Assembly: GCF_011516885.1 (NCBI RefSeq)
Contig: NZ_WOTD01000009.1
Location: 35,840-99,839 of the forward strand
Direction: 5' to 3'
DNA length: 64,000 nt
Origin: Acetobacter lambici
GTDB lineage: Bacteria; Pseudomonadota; Alphaproteobacteria; Acetobacterales; Acetobacteraceae
Shown here: one piece after another, positions 19,585 to 27,750 of the stretch
Position numbering within the stretch: the stretch's first letter is position 1
How the letters are laid out: every line of letters begins with the position of its first letter
Made by a program: the position numbers and the translations under genes
The notes under the pieces: generated by a model
What the model was told of the DNA's origin: nothing
Database searches by the model: none
What the model saw: only the letters and a program-made list of their open reading frames with translations

Positions 19585-19964
19585 GGTGGCTCCTTGGGGC
19601 AGGTCTGAACTCCTCAATGTAATGGAATTGGTGTGTTTCCGAAATGGGATGAGCCGATAAAGTGTTCGGATTTTTTGAAAAATTATCTGTATATTCAAGA
19701 ATATATTCATATATATGCGAGCACTGCCCGACTGTTGCTGCCCCTATTCCGGCGGGCTTTGCACTGCGCTTACTGCATCCACAAGGCGGCCCTGTGGACT
19801 GGTCCGCGCATGTTGTGCCCATGCTGGCTGGCGTGGCTATGGGGTGGTGCCCGGATTACGCGCTATCTGATCTGGCGGAAACTCTGCTGCGCTGGCGGCG
19901 GCGTTGCTCCGCTCTGCTGCCACGTCCATCATATAGTTGCATAACCATGAGAGGACGATTCTGT
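19585..19964. other. 380-base region without a convincing gene; AT-rich promoter zone
   Basis: From about 19660 to 19720 the sequence turns strongly AT-rich against the GC-rich surroundings. It probably holds the promoters of the molybdenum oxidoreductase operon (leftward) and of the small gene at 19965 (rightward). The GC-rich part at 19725-19950 is open in several frames, but none has a convincing start or recognisable motif. Confidence 0.5.
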
Positions 19965-20354
19965 ATGAATACCACCCCAGGTACACCGGACGCGCTTTTG
20001 TGGAAGCTGGCGCACCTTGCCGCAGGTGTTGAAAACAAGGCCTGCGAAGATATAGCAATTTCCCTTGATCTGCAGGAAATTGCACAGCTTTTGCAGGATA
20101 TTAAAAACGCACTGCCTGCGGATAACGAGTGGTCTCTCTACCTTACACCCGCCATTATCTGGTCCACGGTGTGGAGCCTGTACCAGAACTCGCTGGAACT
20201 GGGGGGGTACCAGAACAGGGATGCCATGGTGCAACTTGTCCGTGATGCGGTCGAAAGCCTGAAAAATGCCTTTCAGGCAAATTCCAAGGCAGCCGGTGTG
20301 CGGAGCATTGGCATGACAGCCGCTCTGGAACGCGGGGCACTCAGCGCAGACTGA
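19965..20354 (+). CDS. Hypothetical protein
   Basis: A 129-residue soluble protein I do not recognise. It is predicted mostly helical, with an acidic first half (LAAGVENKACEDIAISLDLQEIAQLLQDIKNALP) and a Trp-rich centre (IIWSTVWSLYQNSLELGGYQ). No signal peptide or metal motif is seen. The ATG at 19965 has GAGAGGA 9 bases upstream. Longer readings to 19662 include low-quality sequence and lack a ribosome site. Confidence 0.6.
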   Translation: MNTTPGTPDALLWKLAHLAAGVENKACEDIAISLDLQEIAQLLQDIKNALPADNEWSLYLTPAIIWSTVWSLYQNSLELGGYQNRDAMVQLVRDAVESLKNAFQANSKAAGVRSIGMTAALERGALSAD

Positions 20355-20491
20355 TGCAGGCATGGCGGGGGGCTATTGCCGCCTTAAGGGCAGGCAGAGC
20401 CAACCGCTGGGCGCACAGGCTGTAAACCTGAGAGGTCAGGATTTACAAAAAATTCAAATTTTGAATGGAAATAACAACAGAACAAGGCGGT

Positions 20492-20567
20492 TGGTGGAGC
20501 TGAGGGGAATCGAACCCCTGACCTCCTCATTGCGAACGAGGCGCTCTCCCATCTGAGCTACAGCCCC
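20492..20567 (-). tRNA. tRNA-Ala (anticodon CGC)
   Basis: A complete cloverleaf on the minus strand: acceptor GGGGCTG / CAGCTCC with one G-T pair, D-arm with AGCTCAGATGGGAGAGC, anticodon stem CCTCG/TGAGG around loop TTCGCAA (anticodon CGC at 20532-20534), T-arm GGGGTTCGAATCCCC, discriminator A and an encoded CCA tail. Anticodon CGC reads GCG alanine codons. Confidence 0.95.
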
Positions 20568-20707
20568 GCCTGTTTTGTTAGCGAGTGGTTTACAGGGCTT
20601 ACGATTTTTCTGTCAAGCTGTATTGTAAGGCGTATAACCAAGGGTGGTATGCCTTCGGGCTGGTCGTAAGGAGCTGGTTTTTTATCGTGTTTGTGTTTTC
20701 GCTTTTC

Positions 20708-20989
20708 ATGGTGCTGACGCGGATACTGGAGATTTATTGCTGGATTCTCCTTATATCCTGTATTTTCGTCAATCTGTATGCGTTTGGCATACTCGATAGC
20801 CGTAACCAGCTGGTCTGGAAGATTGGCATGTTCCTGGAGCGCCTGACCGAGCCTGTTCTGGCTCCGGTCCGGCGCGTGCTGCCAACACCCGGTGGGGTGG
20901 ACTTCAGCCCCATGGTGGTGCTGCTGGGTATTCAGTACGTTATTCAGCCCTTGCTGGCTGATGTGTTCCGCGCCCTGATCCTGCATTAG
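20708..20989 (+). CDS. YggT family membrane protein
   Basis: A 93-residue inner-membrane protein of the YggT/YlmG family, linked to membrane and division-site organisation. Two hydrophobic segments flank the family core DSRNQLVWKIGMFLERLTEPVLAPVRRVLP, followed by GGVDFSPMVVLLGIQYV. I chose the ATG at 20708 to match family length (90-100). A GTG at 20585 would run into the tRNA spacer. The ribosome site is weak. A terminator hairpin follows 18 bases after the stop. Confidence 0.85.
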   Translation: MVLTRILEIYCWILLISCIFVNLYAFGILDSRNQLVWKIGMFLERLTEPVLAPVRRVLPTPGGVDFSPMVVLLGIQYVIQPLLADVFRALILH

Positions 20990-21002
20990 TCAGTCAGGGC
21001 AC

Positions 21003-21041
21003 AAAAAAACCGCCAGACCTTACGGGCTGGCGGTTTTTTTT
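21003..21041. terminator. Bidirectional rho-independent terminator
   Basis: Stem AACCGCCAG / CTGGCGGTT is flanked by an A-run on the left and TTTTTTTT on the right, so it can stop transcription from both the YggT gene (rightward) and the small gene at 21063-21239 (leftward). Confidence 0.93.
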
Positions 21042-21062
21042 AACGGATAAACCCGTAAAGGC

Positions 21063-21239
21063 TCAGTGATGAGCGTCGGGGGTGCCGTCTTTTTCAATGT
21101 GGGTCAGCGTGTAGCTGCTCATAATGATAACCGGAACCAGGAATGCCACAACCGCAATGCCCAGAGCCGCGGTGTTGCCACCCAGCAGGTAAGCGATCAG
21201 GTCAAGACCCAGAAGTGTTACGCACAGATAAATGCCCAT
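21063..21239 (-). CDS. Small two-helix membrane protein
   Basis: A 58-residue protein with two transmembrane helices (YLCVTLLGLDLIAYLLG and LGIAVVAFLVPVIIMSSY) and a short charged C-terminus ending TPDAHH. I do not recognise the family. The ATG at 21239 is preferred because upstream codons give a polar, Cys-rich extension unlike the rest. It shares the terminator with the YggT gene. Confidence 0.6.
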   Translation of the reverse strand: MGIYLCVTLLGLDLIAYLLGGNTAALGIAVVAFLVPVIIMSSYTLTHIEKDGTPDAHH

Positions 21240-21430
21240 TCCAAAAACCCTTTTGTAGCCTGTAAGGCAGGAGCTGCTGGAGTTCTGGCGCGGAATGCCT
21301 ACTGTGCAGAACCTGCCGGATTCATTCACAAATCTGACAGCGTCACACTACTCCTTTGGTTTTGAGGGTCAACAGCTATCTGCTGCATGGCATTGTGGCA
21401 TTTTCGAGGAGTGTGCGGCCCGCTGGTGGA

Positions 21431-22060
21431 CTAGGGCTGAGCGGGTGCCGCAGAGGGTGCAGGCGTTGAGGGGGGTACTGGCTGATCTTGCGGTACGCCT
21501 GCGTGCGTGTTCTGTGGGGAGCGGGAAAACCCCGTAATATCAGGCGCATGGAAGGCGGAAACCGGGCCAAAAATCGTGCCCGATACCGGATGCGCCGAAG
21601 GGACGGGGGTGTTCAGGCACCCTTTGACAATGGTTGAGCACACCCCGTCGCTGCCGATCATCTGGTCGTTGTCCCCGCTGTAATGCATGTCTGTCACCCT
21701 GCCATCCACCAGCCGGATGGTGGCGACACAACTGGTGCCCGCGCCGCCAAGGGTTGTCTGGGTCAGGTTGACCAGAGTTTGCAGGGGGATCAACGTCGAA
21801 TCGTTAGTGGAGGGAATGTTGGTGCCACGGGTGTACTGGTAAACCCGCACATGCTCGTTAATGATCTGCGTTCTGTCCGGCACACCCACGCAGGCCAGCA
21901 GATCCTCGTTGGTCATGCCTAGCACGGCCAGTTGCCCCTTATGCGCAATGCGGGAGGAATAATAGCCACACCCGCCCAGTGCCAGAAGCGCACCAAGGGT
22001 CAGGCTGGGCATAAGGCGGAGGGGCAGGGCAAAATGGCGTGGAGCAGGGGAGGCAGACAT
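21431..22060 (-). CDS. Putative lipoprotein with SmpA/BamE-like segment
   Basis: A 209-residue protein with an N-terminal signal ending in lipobox LALGGC (Cys about residue 31), so it is probably lipid-anchored. The segment GMTNEDLLACVGVPDRTQ...VRVYQYTRG resembles the short repeats of SmpA/BamE-type outer-membrane lipoproteins (Gly-Met-x(3)-Asp/Glu-Leu...Gly-x-Pro). The C-terminal third is Pro/Ala-rich and likely unstructured. A structural role at the outer membrane is inference. Confidence 0.65.
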   Translation of the reverse strand: MSASPAPRHFALPLRLMPSLTLGALLALGGCGYYSSRIAHKGQLAVLGMTNEDLLACVGVPDRTQIINEHVRVYQYTRGTNIPSTNDSTLIPLQTLVNLTQTTLGGAGTSCVATIRLVDGRVTDMHYSGDNDQMIGSDGVCSTIVKGCLNTPVPSAHPVSGTIFGPVSAFHAPDITGFSRSPQNTHAGVPQDQPVPPSTPAPSAAPAQP

Positions 22061-22065
22061 ATCCC

Positions 22066-22794
22066 TTAGTGTCTGGTTTTGGCGGGGGTCATGTCAATAT
22101 ACAGAATGGCAAGCCATGGCAGGGGCCACAAAAAGGGCAAAGGTGCGTGCCATAGTAGCGCCAGCGCGCCCAGCATGGCCCCACCGGCAAATCCGATCCA
22201 TGAGAGCGCTGGCAGAATAATAGCCCCCGCAGGTTGGGCACCAGCCTTGCAGGCTCCGCACCGCAGGGCCACGGCGCTGGCCAGAGCGGATGCACATTTG
22301 AGCATGTTGCTGGTGATCACCACGGTCTGGATGGCATTGCCGGAAAAACGGGCAATGCTCTCGCCCTGAATGGCCATAAGGGCGGGGAGCAACACAAGCT
22401 CGGCCAGCCGCGCATGGCTTCCAAACTGTGCGGCCTGCACAACCAGCAGCAAAAGCACCATAAGCCCAATGCCATTGGCCGCCCCCCACCACAGGCGCGC
22501 AAGGCTTGCCAGAAAACCCGTGCCAAAAAAAATGGCAAGCACGCAGGCAAGCAGCACCGCATAGTGCCAGTCTGCATGAGCCAGTGCTGCGGAATGATGC
22601 GTGGTGTTGCCAGTCATGGCGGAGGCAAACAGCCCCCCCAGATGGGCAAAGCTGAGTGCATCTATGTGCCCGGCCAGTATGCCAAGCACCAGAATACGGC
22701 GGGCGGATACGGGTATGGGGGTGGGGTGTCTGGCATGGTGTGGGGGTATTGTTAGCTCAGGTGCGGGGCGTGTGCATACTGTGCCATTGCGCAA
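22066..22794 (-). CDS. DUF1275 (YoaK-like) membrane protein
   Basis: A six-helix inner-membrane protein of the DUF1275 family, recognised by GHIDALSFAHLGGLFASAMTGNTT and by the later ESIARFSGNAIQTVVITSNMLK segment. Function unknown. The start is uncertain: homology begins around ARRILVLGILAG (about 22705), with no ATG in frame before it. A TTG at 22794 gives a family-like length of 242 residues; a GTG at 22914 would add 40 unconserved residues. It ends 5 bases before the lipoprotein gene start, so the two form an operon. Confidence 0.75.
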   Translation of the reverse strand: MRNGTVCTRPAPELTIPPHHARHPTPIPVSARRILVLGILAGHIDALSFAHLGGLFASAMTGNTTHHSAALAHADWHYAVLLACVLAIFFGTGFLASLARLWWGAANGIGLMVLLLLVVQAAQFGSHARLAELVLLPALMAIQGESIARFSGNAIQTVVITSNMLKCASALASAVALRCGACKAGAQPAGAIILPALSWIGFAGGAMLGALALLWHAPLPFLWPLPWLAILYIDMTPAKTRH

Positions 22795-22982
22795 AACCGT
22801 GTAAACCGCGCAGGCATGGGGGGAGCCATGCCCCACGACCGTGCTTGGGGCCGTAGCGGTGGCGTTTGGGCACCTTGGAAAAAAACGGGCCTTTAAAAAC
22901 CATAATGCTGCCACCAGATACAGGCATGATCAAAACAGGCCCGGAAAGGTCGGGCTGGTCGGGAATGGAAAAGAGAAAGCGT

Positions 22983-23378
22983 ATGAGACACCACCGCGTG
23001 ATAACACTGGGGCTGGCGGGCCTGATGGCCGCAACAGTGGGCGCAACCGTTGTGCAGGCCGAACCGGGTGGGTGCCTTAAATACGGTGCCGCGGGGGCCG
23101 TTGGTGGGCATCTGGCCAACCATGCTGTTCTGGGTGCTACGGCGGGGTGTGTAACAGGCATGTACCGCAGGCACGAATACCGCAAGGAAGCCAGAAACAA
23201 GGCCAAACTATACGATCTGGAACATCCCGGCGCAAAAGGCACATACGAGCAGAAAGCCACGGCCTACGACGTGGAACACTCCACAAGCCCCGGTAGCACA
23301 ACGCCCACCACCACGCCCCAGCCCGGAGCCACCCAGCCGCAGCCGCCAGCCAGCCAGCAGGGGGAGGAACGCCTGTAA
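22983..23378 (+). CDS. Exported small protein of unknown function
   Basis: A 131-residue protein with a signal peptide (HHRVITLGLAGLMAATVGATVVQA, cleavage near residue 24), a short Gly-rich hydrophobic stretch (YGAAGAVGGHLANHAVLGATAGC) like a glycine-zipper, then a charged helix and a Pro/Thr/Gln-rich tail. Glycine-zipper proteins often associate with membranes. No named family is recognised. An ATG six codons upstream is also possible. Confidence 0.6.
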   Translation: MRHHRVITLGLAGLMAATVGATVVQAEPGGCLKYGAAGAVGGHLANHAVLGATAGCVTGMYRRHEYRKEARNKAKLYDLEHPGAKGTYEQKATAYDVEHSTSPGSTTPTTTPQPGATQPQPPASQQGEERL

Positions 23379-23514
23379 CAGGCACACAGTTCTTCTGGTG
23401 TTATGGAGGCGTCACGGCTTTGCCTGTGGCGCCTTTTTTGTATGCTGCTTAACAGCCAGATCTTGTGGCATGCACTCAGGCAGGCCCGTGCCAGATGTTC
23501 GGGGTGGCGGGTGT

Positions 23515-24213
23515 TTATACCCCTTGCGAGGGGGAGGCAGGGGGCTGCTCTCCCCCGCAGGACAGTGCGCGCACGGTGTCCAGCACAAATCCGGTGACAT
23601 AGAGCATAATGCGCTCGAATTCTTCCTGCACATCCTCAAAGGTCAAAAGCTGGTAGCGGAGGAGGCTATGCATGATATGCGCGTGGCAGTCCATGTCCGG
23701 GGTTGTGTCCAGCCATTCCGTTTCGTTCAGGCGTCGGGCGTTGGCCTGACAGATGCTCAGCAGCACAATTTCCAACGCAATATGCCCCCCCATGACCCGG
23801 CCAAGGGGCAGCGTCGGGCTGTAAATGGTGGGGATCAGTGTTTCGGCGTTATAGGTCTCTTTGCATTGTTCGTAATTAATTGAGTAATATAAGTATTCCG
23901 CAAACGTAATTTTTGTATAAATGCCAGTATCGCGCGCGGTGGCCTTGAGGAAGTTTTTGTAAAGGCAGGCGCTTACCTCAAACGGGACTGTGCCGTTCAG
24001 GTCTGCAAAGCGTTTTGCCACACTCAGAATGCTGGAAACCCGCAATTGTGCGCCCTTGAGCGCACGCAGGGTTATGGCCAGAAGCTCGTCGTGGTTAATG
24101 CTATGGACAACTGTGCGGAATTTTTGGCTCTGTTCGTGGGTTAAGTCCACAAACTTATCGTAAAATCTGGCTTTGGTGAGGATAAAAGGCCCGGAAAGCT
24201 GAGTGTTGGGCAT
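23515..24213 (-). CDS. Hypothetical protein
   Basis: A 232-residue soluble protein I do not recognise. It is mostly helical with many Tyr, Thr and Leu residues, five cysteines scattered through it, and a Pro/Gly-rich tail. Codon use (more Lys, Asn, Ile and Tyr than neighbours) and moderately lower GC suggest possible horizontal acquisition. No motif or membrane segment is seen. The flanking region upstream to 24508 is AT-rich. Confidence 0.6.
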   Translation of the reverse strand: MPNTQLSGPFILTKARFYDKFVDLTHEQSQKFRTVVHSINHDELLAITLRALKGAQLRVSSILSVAKRFADLNGTVPFEVSACLYKNFLKATARDTGIYTKITFAEYLYYSINYEQCKETYNAETLIPTIYSPTLPLGRVMGGHIALEIVLLSICQANARRLNETEWLDTTPDMDCHAHIMHSLLRYQLLTFEDVQEEFERIMLYVTGFVLDTVRALSCGGEQPPASPSQGV

Positions 24214-24508
24214 GGTGGTACTTTAGGGAAAAGGGAATGAAACAGGTAGGGTTTTAAAAACATGGGGTATCATGGCGTGCTTCGGAATCCTTTTGAGCAG
24301 GCTATGCTTAAAATACACTCATGCTTTTTTGCACAAAAATGGTAAATTTACAGTTAAAAATAGACTTTGGCGGCGTTATAAAATCTTTTTTTAAAAGAGC
24401 GAGGGAAAACGCCCCCGTCTCGTTGTGTGGTTTTCCGCCATGTTTGTGCGAAATTTATGCATGGCAGGGGTGGTGCCCCCGCCACACAGGCACCACGGCG
24501 CGCCAGTG
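24214..24508. other. AT-rich intergenic region
   Basis: About 295 bases without a supported gene. The centre (24305-24400) is rich in A and T with a run TTTTTTTAAAAGAGC, likely promoter sequence for the leftward hypothetical gene. Nothing else is recognised. Confidence 0.4.
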
Positions 24509-25297
24509 TTAAAAAGTCTGTCGCAGTCGCATGGTTTTTCCATCCTGCGTATGCAGCACAAGGGTTCCGTCCTCCATTGTCCATGACTGCACACTGTGCA
24601 ACAGGGCCAGAAAAAGGGTGGAAACCTGACCATGCGCGCCCGGACAGGCCATGAGAGTACTGATCCCGGCCTGCGGGGCTGTGCTCACCTTGCCATCATG
24701 CCCAAACACAAGCCCGCCAGCATAACGGTTGCACCCATCCGAACCGGAGACCTTGCCCGTGTCGTTAATGTCCAGCGTGGGGGTGAACATATCTGCTGCC
24801 GGGTCGGGGTTTTCGTCGGTTGCGCTGTCATGCGCATCGGGCAGAACGTTGCCGTTACGCAGAGTGTGGCCATCAAGCTGCGTGGCAACCCAGCGCGTGG
24901 CGTTCAGGCGTGTGGGGGGGACAAGGTTGCCCCCGCAGCCATTGAGTGTCTGCTCCTTGGTGGTAATGCTCACGGTTTGTGTAAACATCTGCCCGCTCAT
25001 GCTGTCCTGGCAGGGGGTGGGGGTAATGGCCACGGCAAGGTCGGGGGCCTCGTAATGGCGCGTGTCCCCGCGTGTGTAGGCACGGGTTATCAGGCGGGTC
25101 AGGCGCGGGCCGTCGGGTGTGCTCAGGGCCAGCGTGCCAGACGCCATGCTGAAGTTCCAGAATGGCTCGTTCCCGCGGGCCTCATACACGCTACTGTCAG
25201 TCCCGGTCGTGGCAATGGGCTGGGTTTGCGCAGCACACGCCCCCACAAGAGCCAGTGCGCCCGGAGCCAGAAAAGAACGAATACGCGGCCAAGCCAT
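24509..25297 (-). CDS. META/HslJ-domain lipoprotein
   Basis: A 262-residue lipoprotein: signal and lipobox LVGAC (Cys about residue 21), an N-terminal COG3650-like domain (EPFWNFSM...CQDSMSGQMFTQTVSI...GCGG), then a META (HslJ-like) domain from about residue 130 (RWVATQLDG...LDINDTGKVSGSDGCNRYAGG...TLMACPG...LLHSVQSW). META proteins are linked to heat, novobiocin or envelope stress. I chose the ATG at 25297 because GAGGAA lies 7 bases upstream; an ATG five codons earlier contains that ribosome site. Confidence 0.8.
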   Translation of the reverse strand: MAWPRIRSFLAPGALALVGACAAQTQPIATTGTDSSVYEARGNEPFWNFSMASGTLALSTPDGPRLTRLITRAYTRGDTRHYEAPDLAVAITPTPCQDSMSGQMFTQTVSITTKEQTLNGCGGNLVPPTRLNATRWVATQLDGHTLRNGNVLPDAHDSATDENPDPAADMFTPTLDINDTGKVSGSDGCNRYAGGLVFGHDGKVSTAPQAGISTLMACPGAHGQVSTLFLALLHSVQSWTMEDGTLVLHTQDGKTMRLRQTF

Positions 25298-25449
25298 GGC
25301 GTGGTTCCTCATGTTATTGCCAATTGTCAGCAGTATGGCCGTTTGGCGTGCGGGCACAACGGCTTTCTGGCCTTTTGCCCGGTGGGGAGCAAAAGGGAGG
25401 CAGCCTGAATGGCTTGTTCCGCAAGGTGTGGGGGGATTAAAAGCAGGGC

Positions 25450-25836
25450 ATGATTATTCAGGGTTACAATTATTTTTGCGACATGCCGGAGGATGCACAG
25501 TACCTGCGCAGCCCCCAGCCGGATGAACGGTTTATTGAAGAGAACATGGTGTTCATTCTGCCAGACCGGCTGCGCAAGTTCCGCAGGCACCTGTGGCATG
25601 TGCGGCGTAACCCCGGCCCTGTGCATGTTTATGTGCCGCTGTTTAGGGTCAATACGGTCATGGCGTCCGAACCGCTGCCTGCCGGGTTTGGCGCGGCACA
25701 GGACGTGTATCCATTTTACACCCACACCACGCACCGGCGTGGCCGGGCGCTGGATTATTATGTGGTGTTCATTTTTAAGGACAAGGATTCCTACGTCCGT
25801 TGCCAAACGCTGCTCCAGCCCCCCGCGCAGGGTTAA
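25450..25836 (+). CDS. Hypothetical protein
   Basis: A 128-residue protein rich in aromatic residues and arginine (LRKFRRHLWHVRRN, YVPLFRV, DYYVVFIFKDKDSYVR). No family, signal peptide or membrane helix is recognised. The ATG at 25450 has only a weak ribosome site. It converges on the cytochrome gene downstream. Confidence 0.55.
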   Translation: MIIQGYNYFCDMPEDAQYLRSPQPDERFIEENMVFILPDRLRKFRRHLWHVRRNPGPVHVYVPLFRVNTVMASEPLPAGFGAAQDVYPFYTHTTHRRGRALDYYVVFIFKDKDSYVRCQTLLQPPAQG

Positions 25837-25862
25837 CCCCCACGCGTAAGGCCTGCCAGCAC

Positions 25863-26360
25863 CTAGGGTTTACCGCCTGAGGCTGGTGGCTGGGTAATAG
25901 GTGCGGGAAAGCGGAATTTGGCCAGCCGGGCCTCTTCCATGGGCAGGGGCGCGTTAGTGGCGGAGGTTGCGCCATTGTGGTGCAGTATGAACGCCACAAG
26001 AGCTGCTGTGTCCTGCGGGGGCAGTGTGCCGGGCGCCATAAGGGGCATGGCGTGGGCAATATACCCGGCCAGCCGGTCAAGCGGGGTGTTGGCCCAGCGT
26101 GCGGTAAAATACGTGCTCAGGTCGGGCACATCATGCCCGCCGTCAAGGTCCGCGCCGTGGCACATGGCGCACGCTCCGGCGTAGATCTGCGCGCCATGTG
26201 CCACCTGCTCGGCTGAGAACGAAACAGGCTGGGCAGCGCCCGCCCGCCCGCCTGTATGGCCGGTGGAGTATGACTGCGCCCATGCGCCGCCGGTCTGGGG
26301 CAGGCATGCCATTACGCAGGCAAGAGCGGTTGCGCGAAGGGGAAAGGAAAAAGACATCAT
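25863..26360 (-). CDS. Periplasmic monoheme cytochrome c paired with the flavoenzyme
   Basis: A 165-residue exported cytochrome with signal peptide ending near WAQS (residue 29) and one heme site, CAMCH, at about residue 64-68. MPLMAPGTLPPQDTAALVAFIL contains a likely Met ligand, as in class I cytochromes of dehydrogenase complexes. It starts 6 bases after the stop of the flavoenzyme gene, so the two are cotranscribed. It most likely takes electrons from that enzyme, which is inference from position. Confidence 0.85.
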   Translation of the reverse strand: MMSFSFPLRATALACVMACLPQTGGAWAQSYSTGHTGGRAGAAQPVSFSAEQVAHGAQIYAGACAMCHGADLDGGHDVPDLSTYFTARWANTPLDRLAGYIAHAMPLMAPGTLPPQDTAALVAFILHHNGATSATNAPLPMEEARLAKFRFPAPITQPPASGGKP

Positions 26361-26366
26361 GTTCCC

Positions 26367-27620
26367 TTATCCATTGCGTGGCTGAAAGCGGGTAAAAAGG
26401 TCCTCAATAATACCTATGGCCTTTTCTGCTTCCGCGCGGTCGGGATGTTCAAAGCTGTTGCCCACGCCGTCCATCTCGCCCAGTCCGTACATGTCGTAGC
26501 CCTGGATCATCACCCCATCGGATTTGGAGATCATGGCGGCCCCTTTGTATTCCAGCGCGTAAGGTGCATCGGGCTGGGGCGGGAGCCAGCTTGTCTGCCC
26601 CCGGATGGGAATAAGGGATTTGTCGTTCCACCAGTCGCGCGCGGCGTAGCCGGGGCAGTTGATCACCACGCGTTCGGGCAGATCCGCCAGATCAGCCGGG
26701 CTATGGAATTCGCGGATAACAATACGCCCGCCCGCCTGATGGAACTCCTCCAGCAGCAGGTGGCCATACGCCCCAAAATTATAGATCATGAGCGGCGTGC
26801 GCCGGGCATAGCCTACGGGGAACGGGTTGTCCGCCCCGGCCAGCAGTTCGGGGGCGGGAATAATGTCGCTTATCCGGCTGGCGTATTCGGCAAATTCCGC
26901 ACTGCTTTGTGGGGCTCCGGTGGTGGCAAAATTGCCCTTGGCCGGGTCCGTGGGGGTAGGGGCGTGGTCTGCCGCATCTGGTGGGGTGTCGGACAGGGTG
27001 TAGTTGTCGCGGAAGTCGATCGGGTTACCCGGCAGGCCCAGATAGTCACGGTAGGTCTGCCAGGAGTAACGGGCCATCTGCTCCCATGTTTTGGCAAATT
27101 CGGGGCCTGCCTGCTGGGTCAGGGCTATGCGCGAATCCGGGGTCCAGCTGCCGTTGGCCCGCACGGAGCGGGTGTGGGGGAGCAGGTCGCGGGTGTAAAT
27201 GGTCACGTCCAGCCCCGCGCGCAGGGCGGTCAGGGCGGAGGTCAGGCCAATAATGCCGCAACCAATAACGGCCACCCTGCGCTCTAGCGTTGCCGCGGCA
27301 TGCCCGACCGCAATGTGGGCCGCCCCCCATGAGAGCGACCACCCACTGCCACCATGGCCGTAATTATGCACCACGGTTTTGCCCGCCACACGCTCCACAT
27401 CCATACGTGGGCCTGCGGGGCGGAAAGGCCGCAGGCAGACCTTTATGTCCATGATCTGGTCCGCATGGGCGCGAATGGGCACAAGGTGGGGAATGGTCCC
27501 GTGCAGGGCTGTGCGACCAAGGGCGGCGGAGGCCTCGGGTGTTGCGGCCCAGCCGCGGCGGCGGGTTGCCCCTGCTATTCCGGCTGCCAGAGAGGCCGCA
27601 AACAGGTCTCTACGTTTCAA
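26367..27620 (-). CDS. Tat-exported D-amino-acid-oxidase-superfamily flavoenzyme, circularly permuted
   Basis: A 417-residue FAD enzyme with Tat signal (MKRRDLFAASLAAGIAGA). The FAD Rossmann motif VIGCGIIGL is at 118-126. The elements that in classical D-amino-acid oxidase lie at the C-terminus (RPFRPAGPRMDVE and HNYGHGGSGWSLSWG) are instead at 64-76 and 85-99, before the Rossmann motif, and the protein ends where that C-terminal part would normally follow. So the domain order is circularly permuted. The start is TTG with AGGA 9 bases upstream; no ATG is available. With the linked cytochrome c it is probably a periplasmic D-amino-acid (or related amine) dehydrogenase. Substrate unknown. Confidence 0.82.
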   Translation of the reverse strand: MKRRDLFAASLAAGIAGATRRRGWAATPEASAALGRTALHGTIPHLVPIRAHADQIMDIKVCLRPFRPAGPRMDVERVAGKTVVHNYGHGGSGWSLSWGAAHIAVGHAAATLERRVAVIGCGIIGLTSALTALRAGLDVTIYTRDLLPHTRSVRANGSWTPDSRIALTQQAGPEFAKTWEQMARYSWQTYRDYLGLPGNPIDFRDNYTLSDTPPDAADHAPTPTDPAKGNFATTGAPQSSAEFAEYASRISDIIPAPELLAGADNPFPVGYARRTPLMIYNFGAYGHLLLEEFHQAGGRIVIREFHSPADLADLPERVVINCPGYAARDWWNDKSLIPIRGQTSWLPPQPDAPYALEYKGAAMISKSDGVMIQGYDMYGLGEMDGVGNSFEHPDRAEAEKAIGIIEDLFTRFQPRNG

Positions 27621-27750
27621 TCTGCGTATTCCTAATCGTGTTTCAACTGGCGGAGGGAACCCTTAGCATAAGAGGGTTTGCCGTGCGTGCGCTACCCCTA
27701 TGGGCAAAACGGTTCTGTTGGGGGGCAGGGGGCTGGCGGTCCGGCGCGGT

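Noticed and set aside
20362..20556. Short open frame overlapping the tRNA gene
   Set aside because: It runs through the tRNA-Ala sequence and has no ribosome site or similarity.
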